Of a DNA stretch of 64,000 nt, positions 18,273-25,775 are shown piece after piece. A program made the position numbers and the translations under genes. The notes under the pieces are model-generated. The model did no database searches, was not told where the DNA came from, and saw nothing but the letters and a program-made list of their open reading frames with translations. The stretch comes from Azospirillum sp. B510 (GTDB taxonomy: Bacteria > Pseudomonadota > Alphaproteobacteria > Azospirillales > Azospirillaceae). Within the stretch, counting starts at the first letter, position 1. The number at the start of each line of letters is the position of its first letter. Where the stretch lies: contig NC_013860.1 in the NCBI RefSeq assembly GCF_000010725.1, positions 124,001 through 188,000 of the forward strand. Direction: 5' to 3'.

Positions 18273-19238
18273 TCATACGCGCAGAAAGGCCTCATAGGCG
18301 GCGATCATCACGTCGACATCGTCGTCCTCGGCCCGCCAGCCCAGCTGTTCGCGGGTGGTGCTGGTGTCGAAGACGAAGTCGGCATCGGCGCTCAGATACT
18401 GTTCGGGATACATCAGCGGGTGCCCGGCCCGGTCGAGCAGCGCCAGGGTCGCCGTCACCAGCCGCGCCGGGGTGGGAATGAGGATGGAGCGGGAGCGGGC
18501 ATGGCGGATCACCGCGCCCAGCAGCTCGCGCGCCGTCTTGGGCGCCTCGGAGCCCAGGTTGAAGGGGCCGGTGGGGCAGCCGGCTTCCACCGCTCGCAAG
18601 GCGGCGCGCACGCAATCCTCGACCGAGATCATCTGGTAGCGGTTCCGCCCGCTGCCGATCATCGGCACCGGCAGGCCGCGGCGGATCAGGTTGAACAGGG
18701 TCGCCAGGGTGCCGAGCCGGCCCGGCCCGCTGATCAGGCGGGGGCGGAAGATGGTGGCCCGCAGCCCCTCCTCGCGTACCGCCCGCAGGATCAGGGTCTC
18801 GGCCTCCAGCTTGCTCCGCCCATAGGGGCCGAGCGGGTGCTGGGAGTGGTCGGGAGTGACCGGCAGGCGCTGCGGCAGCCCATAGGTCATGTCGGTGGAG
18901 AAGAAGACCATCTTCCGCACCCCGGCCGCGCGCATCGCCGCCAGCAGGGTCCGGGTACCGCCGACATTGACCGCGTCGAACCAGGCGTCGCGGTCATGGC
19001 GGGGCACGCCGTTGCCGAAATGGCGCGCCGCCAGATGGTGGACCACGTCATCGGGCCGCATGCCGAGGCGGTCGAGGTCCTCCGGCTTGCGGAGGTCGCC
19101 CGCCACGAAGAGGCCGGCATCCCCGCCGTCGGGGGCGGGCGCGCGGCTGAACGCCACGACCGGCTTCCCGGCCGCGCGCAGAGCCTGGACCAGCCGCTGG
19201 CCGACGAAACCGCTTGAGCCGATGACGATGTGCCGCAT
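18273..19238 (-). CDS. NAD-dependent epimerase/dehydratase (extended SDR)
   Basis: 321 residues. The cofactor motif is IVIGSSGFVGQRLVQAL, followed by HHLAARHFG, MVFFSTDMTYG and the catalytic YGRSK. The N-terminal glycine motif reads GSSGFVG, consistent with GxxGxxG. It resembles nucleotide-sugar 4-epimerases or reductases of the WcaG/UDP-glucose-4-epimerase group, but the substrate is not predictable. The start at ATG 19238 begins MRHIVIGSS. It lies 11 bases downstream of the large membrane glycosyltransferase-like gene and is probably co-transcribed with it. Confidence 0.82.
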   Translation of the reverse strand: MRHIVIGSSGFVGQRLVQALRAAGKPVVAFSRAPAPDGGDAGLFVAGDLRKPEDLDRLGMRPDDVVHHLAARHFGNGVPRHDRDAWFDAVNVGGTRTLLAAMRAAGVRKMVFFSTDMTYGLPQRLPVTPDHSQHPLGPYGRSKLEAETLILRAVREEGLRATIFRPRLISGPGRLGTLATLFNLIRRGLPVPMIGSGRNRYQMISVEDCVRAALRAVEAGCPTGPFNLGSEAPKTARELLGAVIRHARSRSILIPTPARLVTATLALLDRAGHPLMYPEQYLSADADFVFDTSTTREQLGWRAEDDDVDVMIAAYEAFLRV

Positions 19239-19249
19239 GGGAGCCTCTC

Positions 19250-20968
19250 TCAGTTGGGGAATGGCGACCCGGCGGTGGCCTGACCCGGCGGAGGGGCGAG
19301 ACGGTAGAAGCCCGGACAGCCGGCCATCGGCTCCATCACCATTTCCGGAACCACCAGCCCGTCGCGGGACTCCGCCTCGTCGAGCCAGACATGGCTGACA
19401 CGGGCGTCGCGCAGGAAGGCCAGCTTGCGCCCGGTCGACACGTCCGGCCAGTTGTTGGGCATGATCAGGACAGTACGGCGGGCCAGGACGCCGAAGCGGA
19501 TGCCGTCCTGCAGGGTCTGGCTGGTGTAGCGGAACAGGAGAAGCGTGCGGCCGTCGGCGGGAACGCAGCGCATCAGGGTGGGATGCGCCTCGGCGAAGCG
19601 GTTCGCCTCGTTGAAATGCAGCGGCGGCCATCCCTGCTCGAACGCTTCGCGCAGCATGGTCGGGAAGCCGGCCAGGCACAGGCAGGTCACCACCGCCTCC
19701 AGCGCGAGGCGCGGGCCCCGCCGCCCCAGCCGCCGCTCCGCCGCCGTCATTCCCGCCAGCATCCAGCCGATGAGCGCCAGGGCGCACAGCAGGAAGGTCA
19801 TGGAGTAGTAGCGGGTGTTGATCTGGTAGCCGGTGGCGACCGGGCCGATGAACAGCAGGAGTCCGGCCGCCGCGACGAGCGTCAGGGTGAGGGGGTAGCG
19901 CAAGGGCTCATCCATCATCCCATCGGCCGCCCCGCCCGCTGTGGCGGGCTTCCGTTCCCGTCCCGCCCGCCCCCAGATCGCCAGCCCGAGGGCCAGGGCG
20001 GGAACCGCGGCAAGGAACAGCCAGGCGAAGGGGCTGCGCGCCAGCATGGCCTCCAGGATGCGCAGGAAATCGGCCCCGGTGGCGGAGACGCGGGCGAACC
20101 AGCCGGAGAAATCGACGAACAGCGTCGGCTCGCCGGGCGGGATCAGGTCGAGCGACAGGAGTTGCTTGACCGCGATGGCGACGATGGCGTTGTCGGAGGC
20201 GTAGACCCGCCCGAACACCAGGAGCGAGAACAGGATCCAGGGCGAAATGGTGAGCAGGACGCCGCCGACATAGCCGGCCGCTGCGCGAAACCGGTGGGCG
20301 CCGGCGGTGACGAGGATGACCATGGTGAAGGCCGCCACCAGCAGGTTGACGTCGAAACGCGTCATCGCCGCCAGCCCCATCGTCACGCCGATGAGGGCGG
20401 CGCGGCCGGCGGACAGGCCACCGCACCGGGGGAACTGCGCCACCGCCGCAAGGATGAAGAACAGCGCGATCGGAATGGTCGAGGCCCGATAGATGTCGCG
20501 GTAGAACTCCCAGACATTGAAGGCGGTCACCGCCAGCAGCAGCGTGGCGAGCGTCACCGCGGGCGAGCGCCGCTCGCCGGCGGCCTTGCCCAGGATCACC
20601 CCGCCCAGCAGCAGGGCGCCCAGCCCGGCGAGGGCGGAAATGAGGTAATGGCTGTAGGCGCCGAGGCCGGTGAGCGCTTCCGTTGCGTAAACCAGGATGG
20701 GGCCGAGGAAGGCGTAGCTGGCGCCGTAATCCAGGTTCAGGTGGAATTGCCGGATCAGGACGCCCTGGTAGAAATGCTCATCGAAACTGCGGGCCATGTC
20801 GTAAACGGCCCAGGAGTCGGCGTTGATGAAGGCATGCTGGGCATAGTAGGCGAAGGAGCCTGCGGCGAAAGCCAGGAAAAGCGCCGTCACGACAGCGGGG
20901 GCAATCCAGCGCAGAAGGTTGGGCGGGCTGTTGCGCCCAGGCTTGCCGTTGGCCAACAAAGACGACAT
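19250..20968 (-). CDS. Large membrane protein, GT-C-like (ArnT/PMT-type architecture)
   Basis: About 572 residues with 11-12 hydrophobic helices followed by a ~130-residue soluble C-terminal domain. An acidic FINADSW segment lies in the first extracytoplasmic loop, which fits the conserved acidic residue of GT-C glycosyltransferases that use polyprenyl-phosphate sugars. No closer family motif is visible. The start at ATG 20968 (MSSLLANG) has GGGGGA eight bases upstream; ATG 20992 is the longer alternative. It sits ahead of the epimerase on the same strand. Confidence 0.68.
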   Translation of the reverse strand: MSSLLANGKPGRNSPPNLLRWIAPAVVTALFLAFAAGSFAYYAQHAFINADSWAVYDMARSFDEHFYQGVLIRQFHLNLDYGASYAFLGPILVYATEALTGLGAYSHYLISALAGLGALLLGGVILGKAAGERRSPAVTLATLLLAVTAFNVWEFYRDIYRASTIPIALFFILAAVAQFPRCGGLSAGRAALIGVTMGLAAMTRFDVNLLVAAFTMVILVTAGAHRFRAAAGYVGGVLLTISPWILFSLLVFGRVYASDNAIVAIAVKQLLSLDLIPPGEPTLFVDFSGWFARVSATGADFLRILEAMLARSPFAWLFLAAVPALALGLAIWGRAGRERKPATAGGAADGMMDEPLRYPLTLTLVAAAGLLLFIGPVATGYQINTRYYSMTFLLCALALIGWMLAGMTAAERRLGRRGPRLALEAVVTCLCLAGFPTMLREAFEQGWPPLHFNEANRFAEAHPTLMRCVPADGRTLLLFRYTSQTLQDGIRFGVLARRTVLIMPNNWPDVSTGRKLAFLRDARVSHVWLDEAESRDGLVVPEMVMEPMAGCPGFYRLAPPPGQATAGSPFPN

Positions 20969-21083
20969 CGAGCACGGTCCCCCGGAAGTCACGGCGCTGG
21001 GACGGGCCAGACACTGTTGAGACCCGCTGCTTTAGCCCAAGCCCGGGGGATGGGGCAAGCCCGCACCCTCTGTGCCCCACGGC

Positions 21084-21134
21084 TATCGCATTTGACACCC
21101 TCTCCCGGGACGGGAGAGGGTGTCAAATGCGATA
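21084..21134. repeat. Perfect 24-bp inverted repeat with 3-base loop
   Basis: The arms 21084-21107 (starting TATCGCATTTGACACC) and 21111-21134 are exact reverse complements. The phrase CTGTGCCCC followed by an ATCGCATTTG block occurs just before the hairpin and again at about 21144-21175, at the head of the ISAs1 remnant. The stem has no T-tract, so it is not a classical terminator. It may be an IS end, an insertion target or a mobile palindrome. Confidence 0.75.
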
Positions 21135-21238
21135 ACCCTGCTCTGTGCCCCAGGGGAATCGCATTTGGAAAAATCGAGTAGCGTGTGTGAGAGAAAAGGA
21201 TTCTGTAAGGGGCTTTATCGCCGATTTTGGAGCCCCCG

Positions 21239-21816
21239 ATGCAGTCGTGGTTTGAGAAAGCGTTTGATGCGTTGCCGGCCCCACGCACGGGCAACGCCAA
21301 GCGGCATGACCTGCTGGAGATCCTGACGATCGCGCTGACGGCAACGGTGTGCGGGGCGGAGAGTTGTGCCGACTTTGCCGACTTCGCCGTGGATCGCGAG
21401 GGGCTGTTTCGGTCGTTTTTGCGTCTGGAGAACGGGGTGCCGAGCCACGACACCTTCTCGCGCATCTTCCGGCTGTTGGACCGGTGGCCTTTGCCGCCTG
21501 CTTTGGCCGTTTCCTGGAGGGGCTTGGAACGGCCGGGGCTGGGGTGATCGCCATCGACGGCAAGACGCTGCGCCGCTCCTTCGATGACGCGGCCCGGTCC
21601 AACCCGCTGGCTGTGGTGACGGCGTTCGCCTCGGCGACACGGCTGGTGGTGGGCCAGCACAGCTACCGAGTGGCCGAGGGCGACAGCGAGATCCTGGCCG
21701 CCCGTGCCCTGCTGGAGTGCCTGGACCTCCAAGGCCATCTGGTCACCGCCGACGCCATCCATTGTCAGGAGGAGACCGCCCGCCTCATCCGGGAGCGCGG
21801 CGGCGACTACCTGCTG
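21239..21816 (+). pseudogene. ISAs1-family transposase, frameshifted and 3'-truncated
   Basis: The first frame (ATG 21239) encodes HDLLEILTIALTATVCGAES and SHDTFSRIFRLLD, typical of ISAs1/H-repeat transposases. Near 21480-21483 the reading must move to the next frame to continue VAFAACFGRFLEGL, GVIAIDGKTLRRS and DAIHCQEETARLIRERGGDY. One base appears to be missing from a CCC run there. The protein breaks off at GGDYLL (about 21816), where the sequence turns into a copy of the giant adhesin's promoter region. It differs clearly from the intact ISAs1 transposase at 52752-53981. Confidence 0.85.
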
Positions 21817-21822
21817 CGCTGA

Positions 21823-21852
21823 TTGAACTTCTGAAGATTGCTCCACTATAAC
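21823..21852 (+). promoter_or_regulatory. Duplicated adhesin-type promoter (copy A)
   Basis: TTGAAC (21823-21828), an 18-base spacer and TATAAC (21847-21852) match the same elements at 34657-34686 upstream of the intact adhesin gene. The spacers differ by a single base. Conservation of noncoding sequence between the two copies argues that this is a real promoter, or at least a shared 5' untranslated region. Confidence 0.6.
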
Positions 21853-21922
21853 CGGTCCAGATGGTGGAGGGGCGCGGCAGCACCCGTATGTGTGGGGCGC
21901 GTTGGCGACTTGGAGGCATGTG

Positions 21923-22062
21923 ATGGGCATTCGTGGATGGGCATTCATCACCGGGGGCCGCGCGGACAGCCGTAAGGGCGATGCAAAGCTTTCGGGCTCA
22001 GTACGTCCCTTGATGTCCGCTTTCGCGCTTGAACCCCTGTTCATGTTCGATGCCGCCGATGT
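21923..22062 (+). pseudogene. 5' fragment of a second DUF4347-type giant adhesin gene
   Basis: From ATG 21923 the sequence encodes MGIRGWAFITGGRADSRKG and then ALEPLFMFDAA, nearly the same as the first ~45 residues of the intact adhesin at 34757. The ribosome-binding site (TTGGAGG) and about 100 bases upstream are also copied. Similarity stops at about 22062, just after the FMFDAA motif, where the sequence becomes the antisense of a mazF-like remnant. The open frame continues to 22420 but has no adhesin character. This is the relic of a paralogous gene or a duplicated segment. Confidence 0.8.
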
Positions 22063-22171
22063 GCTGCCCGACCTTGACCCGCGGGATGGCCATGATCTTG
22101 TCCATCATGATTCGGGACGGCTGGATCTGGCCGCTGTCGCTGGCCACCATCCAGATCTCGCCCTGTTTCAT
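21998..22171 (-). pseudogene. MazF/PemK-like toxin remnant with internal deletion
   Basis: From ATG 22171 the minus strand encodes MKQGEIWMVASDSGQIQPS, a typical MazF N-terminus. It passes directly into SRIMMDKIMAIPRVKVGQHI, which matches the C-terminal MVDK...K(V/L)G block of the family. The ~50 residues normally between them are missing. The true C-terminus is replaced by antisense adhesin sequence (from about 22062), ending at 21998. The ATG overlaps the stop of the antitoxin-like gene (ATGA), so the operon layout survives although the toxin is almost certainly inactive. Confidence 0.6.
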
Positions 22172-22344
22172 TCCCCGTCATCCAGCGGTCCCCAGCCCGC
22201 CAGGGGCTGGCGCCGGGCTTCCGCGACGAAGGCCGGGTTGCGGACGTCCGGGATCCAGAACCGCACCGGGCGCAGGCCCTGCGCCCGAACCCGTGCACGG
22301 TACGCCTTCACCTTCTCGCGCGGGGATTGGCGGATCGCGGGCAT
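22168..22344 (-). pseudogene. MazE-like (DUF3018) antitoxin, shortened
   Basis: 58 residues beginning MPAIRQSPREKVKAYRARVR, then GLRPVRFWIPDVRNPAFV and AEARRQ. This is the characteristic start of DUF3018 antitoxins that pair with MazF. A complete member runs to ~70-80 residues; here the part after ARRQPLAG jumps to WGPLDDGE, so an internal stretch seems to be lost. AGGAG six bases before ATG 22344 is a good ribosome-binding site. The DNA-binding half may still be made, but the toxin-neutralising end is doubtful. Confidence 0.6.
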
Positions 22345-22449
22345 GGCAGGCTCCTGTCCCACATCCTCAACGGCGACCCAGGCACAGAGCCGCCGCTCCG
22401 CGTTTCCGCGTCACTCCTGACCCGTTTTCCCGAAAGGGCACCATCCCCC

Positions 22450-24684
22450 GTGTCCATCGCCCTCACCCCGACCACCGATCCCTCTGCTGGCCCCGGCGTT
22501 GCCGGTTTCGCTCCCGTCGACCCGCGGGGCTCCCTGCGACTGCCGGGCCTGCGCGACGATCTGGCCCTGCTGCCGGCACCGGCGGGGCAGGACGGGGCGC
22601 CGGGCTGGACCATTCACGATCCGGTCCGCAACCGCTATTTCCGCATCGGGCCGGAGGCCTTCGCGTTGATCGCGCACTGGCACAACGGCACTCCGTCGGC
22701 CATCGCCGCGGCGGTGGCGGCGGAAAGCCTGTTCGAGCCGACGATCGATGACATCATGGGCTTCCACCGGTTCCTGGCGGTCAGCAACCTGACCGTCACC
22801 ACCGACACCGCCTATCTGGCGCAGCAGGCGGCGGCCCGGAAGACCGGCTGGTTCTGGTGGCTGGTCCACAATTATCTGTTCTTCCGCATCCCCCTGGCGC
22901 GGCCCGACCGTTTCCTGTCGGCGACGGTGGGGCTGGTGGCGCCCTTCTACAGTCGGGGCTGGCTGGTCCTTGTGCTGATGACCGCGATCCTGGCCGGGCT
23001 GCTGGTGGCGCGCCAGTGGGATGCCTTCCTGCACACCTTCCAGCATTTCTTCTCGCCCGAAGGACTGGCGCTCTACGGGGTCACGCTGCTTGGCACCAAG
23101 ATCTGCCACGAGCTTGGCCATGCCTACACTGCCAAGCGCTTCGGCTGCCGGGTGCCAACCATGGGAGTGGCTTTCCTGGTGATGTGGCCGGTGCTCTACA
23201 CCGACACCACCGATGCCTGGAGGCTGGTCTCGCGCCGGCAGAGGCTGGCGGTGGGGGCCGCCGGCATGGCCACCGAGCTGACGATCGCCGTCTTCGCGAC
23301 GCTGGCCTGGAGCTTCCTGCCCGACGGTCCGCTGCGCAGCGCCGCCTATTTCCTGGCGACGGTCAGCTGGGTCACCACGCTGGCGATCAACCTCAGCCCC
23401 TTCATGCGCTTCGACGGCTATTACCTGCTGTCCGACGCGCTGGACGTGCCCAACTTGCAGGAGCGCGGCTTCGCCATGGCGCGCTGGAAGCTGCGGGAAT
23501 GGCTGTTCGGCCTGGGCATGGCCCCGCCGGAGGAGATGCCGGCGGGGCGCCGCCGCATCCTGCTGGTCTATTCCTACGTCACCTGGGTCTACCGGCTGGT
23601 GCTGTTCCTCGGCATCGCGCTGCTGGTCTACCATGTCGCCATCAAGGTTCTGGGGATCCTGTTGTTCGCCATCGAGATAGGCTGGTTCGTCGCCCGTCCT
23701 TTCCTGAACGAGGCCGGGGCCTGGTGGGGCCTGCGCGAGCGCTTCCGGCCGAACCTGCGCACCGGGCTGACACTGGCCGGGCTGGCGGCGGCGGTCGTCC
23801 TGACGCTGCTGCCGGTGACCAGCACCGTGTCGGTGCCGGTGGTCTGGCGGGCGTCCGGCTTCGCCACCGTCTATGCCCCCTTTCCCGCCCGGCTGGAGGA
23901 GATTCTGGTCACCCGTGGCCGGACGGTGGTGGAGGGCGAGCCGCTGTTCCGTCTGACCGCCCCCGACCTGGAGGGCAAGCTGCACCAGACCAACCTGCGC
24001 ATTGATTGGTTGCAGGACCAGATCGCCCGCATGACCGCCAGCCGCGAGCAGCTCGACCGCGTGCGGGCGATGGAGGAGGATCTGGCCGCCGCGATCGCCG
24101 AGCGGCAGGGGTTTCTCGACAGCCGCGAGCGGCTGGTGGTGCGCGCTCCGCTGTCGGGCACCGTGCGCGACATGGAGGATGGGCTGACCCCCGGCCGCTG
24201 GATCGGGCCGAAGCTGCCGCTGGCGATGGTGGTGGCGCCGGGCGGCGGCGAGCTGGTCGGCTATGTCGGCGAGGGCGATTTCGACCGTCTGCGGCCGGGG
24301 GCTGGCGCGGAATTCCACCCCGACGATCCACTGGCTCCCCGACGGGCCGCCCGGGTGCGGGCGGTCGATCCGGTCGCCGTATCGGTCCTGGACGTGCCGG
24401 CCCTCGCCTCGGTCAATGGCGGCCCGGTGGCGGTGGAGGGACAGGCGGCCCAGAACGGGCAGCCGGGCCAGCCGCGCGGCGGAGCCGGCCGCGGCGCGCT
24501 CACCCCGGTTGAAGCGGTCTACCGCGTCACCCTGGATGTCGACCCGGCTGCGGCCGGCGGCGTACGGGAGGGACCCGAACGCGTCACCCGTGGCATCGTC
24601 CGCGTGTCGGGCGAGGCCCGCAGCATCGCCGAACGCTTCTGGCGCATGGCCGCGTCGGTGCTGATCCGCGAGACGGGGTTCTGA
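22450..24684 (+). CDS. PqqD-like / M50 zinc peptidase / HlyD-like membrane fusion protein
   Basis: 744 residues from GTG 22450. Residues ~50-112 (WTIHDPVRNRYFRIGPEAF ... FHRFLAVSNL) resemble the PqqD/RiPP-recognition fold. The membrane core has the S2P-type site: HELGH at 220-224 and NLSPFMRFDG (N314 to G323), whose aspartate would be the third zinc ligand, spread over several hydrophobic helices. After the last helix, residues ~460-744 look like a membrane-fusion (HlyD) protein: VYAPFPARLEEILVTRG, a coiled-coil-like stretch and VVRAPLSGTVRDMEDG. It probably sits in the inner membrane and contacts a TolC-type channel. The adhesin secretion operon 10 kb away lacks an engine, and a relic of the adhesin promoter and leader lies just upstream, so I link the two. 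Confidence 0.8.
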   Translation: MSIALTPTTDPSAGPGVAGFAPVDPRGSLRLPGLRDDLALLPAPAGQDGAPGWTIHDPVRNRYFRIGPEAFALIAHWHNGTPSAIAAAVAAESLFEPTIDDIMGFHRFLAVSNLTVTTDTAYLAQQAAARKTGWFWWLVHNYLFFRIPLARPDRFLSATVGLVAPFYSRGWLVLVLMTAILAGLLVARQWDAFLHTFQHFFSPEGLALYGVTLLGTKICHELGHAYTAKRFGCRVPTMGVAFLVMWPVLYTDTTDAWRLVSRRQRLAVGAAGMATELTIAVFATLAWSFLPDGPLRSAAYFLATVSWVTTLAINLSPFMRFDGYYLLSDALDVPNLQERGFAMARWKLREWLFGLGMAPPEEMPAGRRRILLVYSYVTWVYRLVLFLGIALLVYHVAIKVLGILLFAIEIGWFVARPFLNEAGAWWGLRERFRPNLRTGLTLAGLAAAVVLTLLPVTSTVSVPVVWRASGFATVYAPFPARLEEILVTRGRTVVEGEPLFRLTAPDLEGKLHQTNLRIDWLQDQIARMTASREQLDRVRAMEEDLAAAIAERQGFLDSRERLVVRAPLSGTVRDMEDGLTPGRWIGPKLPLAMVVAPGGGELVGYVGEGDFDRLRPGAGAEFHPDDPLAPRRAARVRAVDPVAVSVLDVPALASVNGGPVAVEGQAAQNGQPGQPRGGAGRGALTPVEAVYRVTLDVDPAAAGGVREGPERVTRGIVRVSGEARSIAERFWRMAASVLIRETGF

Positions 24685-24836
24685 TCGGGCTTGGAGGCGA
24701 GGCCCGCCGGCAGGGTTCTTGCCGAGGGCGGCGCCGATGCCGGTGATGAACGGCACCACAACCGGGGAGCGTTACCCTTCGTAAAGACTTTCCTCCATAT
24801 GGTGAGGGGCGTTTCCGTACCTGCCTGCCCCGCTCC

Positions 24837-25775
24837 ATGCCAGAGGAGAGTCCGGCGCCCGTGCAGACCATCCCCGACCCTCTCACCCATCTCCAGCGGC
24901 TGGAGGCCGAGAGCATCCACATCATGCGGGAGGTGGCGGCCCAGTTCCAGAAGCCGGTCATGCTCTATTCGGTGGGCAAGGACAGCTCGGTGCTGCTGCA
25001 TCTGGCGCGCAAGGCCTTCCATCCCTCCAGGCCGCCCTTTCCGCTGCTGCATGTCGACACGACCTGGAAGTTCCGGGAGATGATCGCCTTCCGTGACCGC
25101 ACGGCGCGGGATCTCGGGCTGGATCTGATCGTCCACGTCAACCAGGACGGCCTGCGCCAGGGCGTCGGCCCGATCAGCCATGGTTCCGCCATCCACACCG
25201 ACGTGATGAAGACGCAGGGACTCAAGCAGGCGCTCGACGCCCATGGCTTCGATGCCGCCTTCGGCGGGGCGCGGCGCGACGAGGAGAAGAGCCGCGCCAA
25301 GGAGCGCATCTTCTCCTTCCGCACATCCTCCCACCGCTGGGAGCCGAAGAACCAGCGGCCGGAGCTGTGGAACCTCTACAACGGGCGCATCCACAAGGGC
25401 GAGAGCATCCGCGTCTTCCCGTTGTCGAACTGGACCGAGCTGGACATCTGGCAATACATCCACCAGGAGGCCATTCCGGTGGTGCCGCTCTATTTCGCCC
25501 GGCCGCGCCCGGTGGTGGAGCGCGACGGCGCCCTGATCATGGTCGATGACGACCGCCTGCCGCTGCGGCCGGGCGAGACGCCGGAGATGGCCTGGGTGCG
25601 GTTCCGGACGCTCGGCTGCTATCCGCTGACCGGGGCCGTGCGCAGCACCGCCGCCACCCTGCCCGAGATCATCCGCGAGATGATGCTCTCCACCAGTTCG
25701 GAACGGCAAGGCCGCGTGATCGACCAGGATGCCGCCGCCTCGATGGAGGCGAAGAAGCAGGAAGGCTACTTCTGA
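24837..25775 (+). CDS. cysD: Sulfate adenylyltransferase subunit 2
   Basis: This 312-residue protein is the catalytic ATP-sulfurylase subunit that forms adenosine 5'-phosphosulfate from sulfate and ATP together with CysN. The PP-loop ATP-pyrophosphatase motif is LYSVGKDSSVLLHLARKAF. Other blocks are PFPLLHVDTTWKFREMI, FGGARRDEEKSRAKERIFS, FPLSNWTELDIWQYI and LGCYPLTGAV. Length matches CysD/NodP (~300 residues). The stop TGA overlaps the ATG of cysNC by one base. The product feeds PAPS synthesis for cysteine or, as with NodPQ, for sulfating surface carbohydrates. Confidence 0.95.
   Translation: MPEESPAPVQTIPDPLTHLQRLEAESIHIMREVAAQFQKPVMLYSVGKDSSVLLHLARKAFHPSRPPFPLLHVDTTWKFREMIAFRDRTARDLGLDLIVHVNQDGLRQGVGPISHGSAIHTDVMKTQGLKQALDAHGFDAAFGGARRDEEKSRAKERIFSFRTSSHRWEPKNQRPELWNLYNGRIHKGESIRVFPLSNWTELDIWQYIHQEAIPVVPLYFARPRPVVERDGALIMVDDDRLPLRPGETPEMAWVRFRTLGCYPLTGAVRSTAATLPEIIREMMLSTSSERQGRVIDQDAAASMEAKKQEGYF

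Noticed and set aside
21923..22420. A complete 165-residue plus-strand protein
   Set aside because: Only the first ~45 residues are adhesin-derived. The remainder is antisense to the mazEF-like remnant.
22411..24759. A 782-codon minus-strand frame opposite the M50 fusion gene
   Set aside because: The product is Arg/Gln/His-rich shadow sequence. The plus strand encodes recognisable protease and HlyD motifs.
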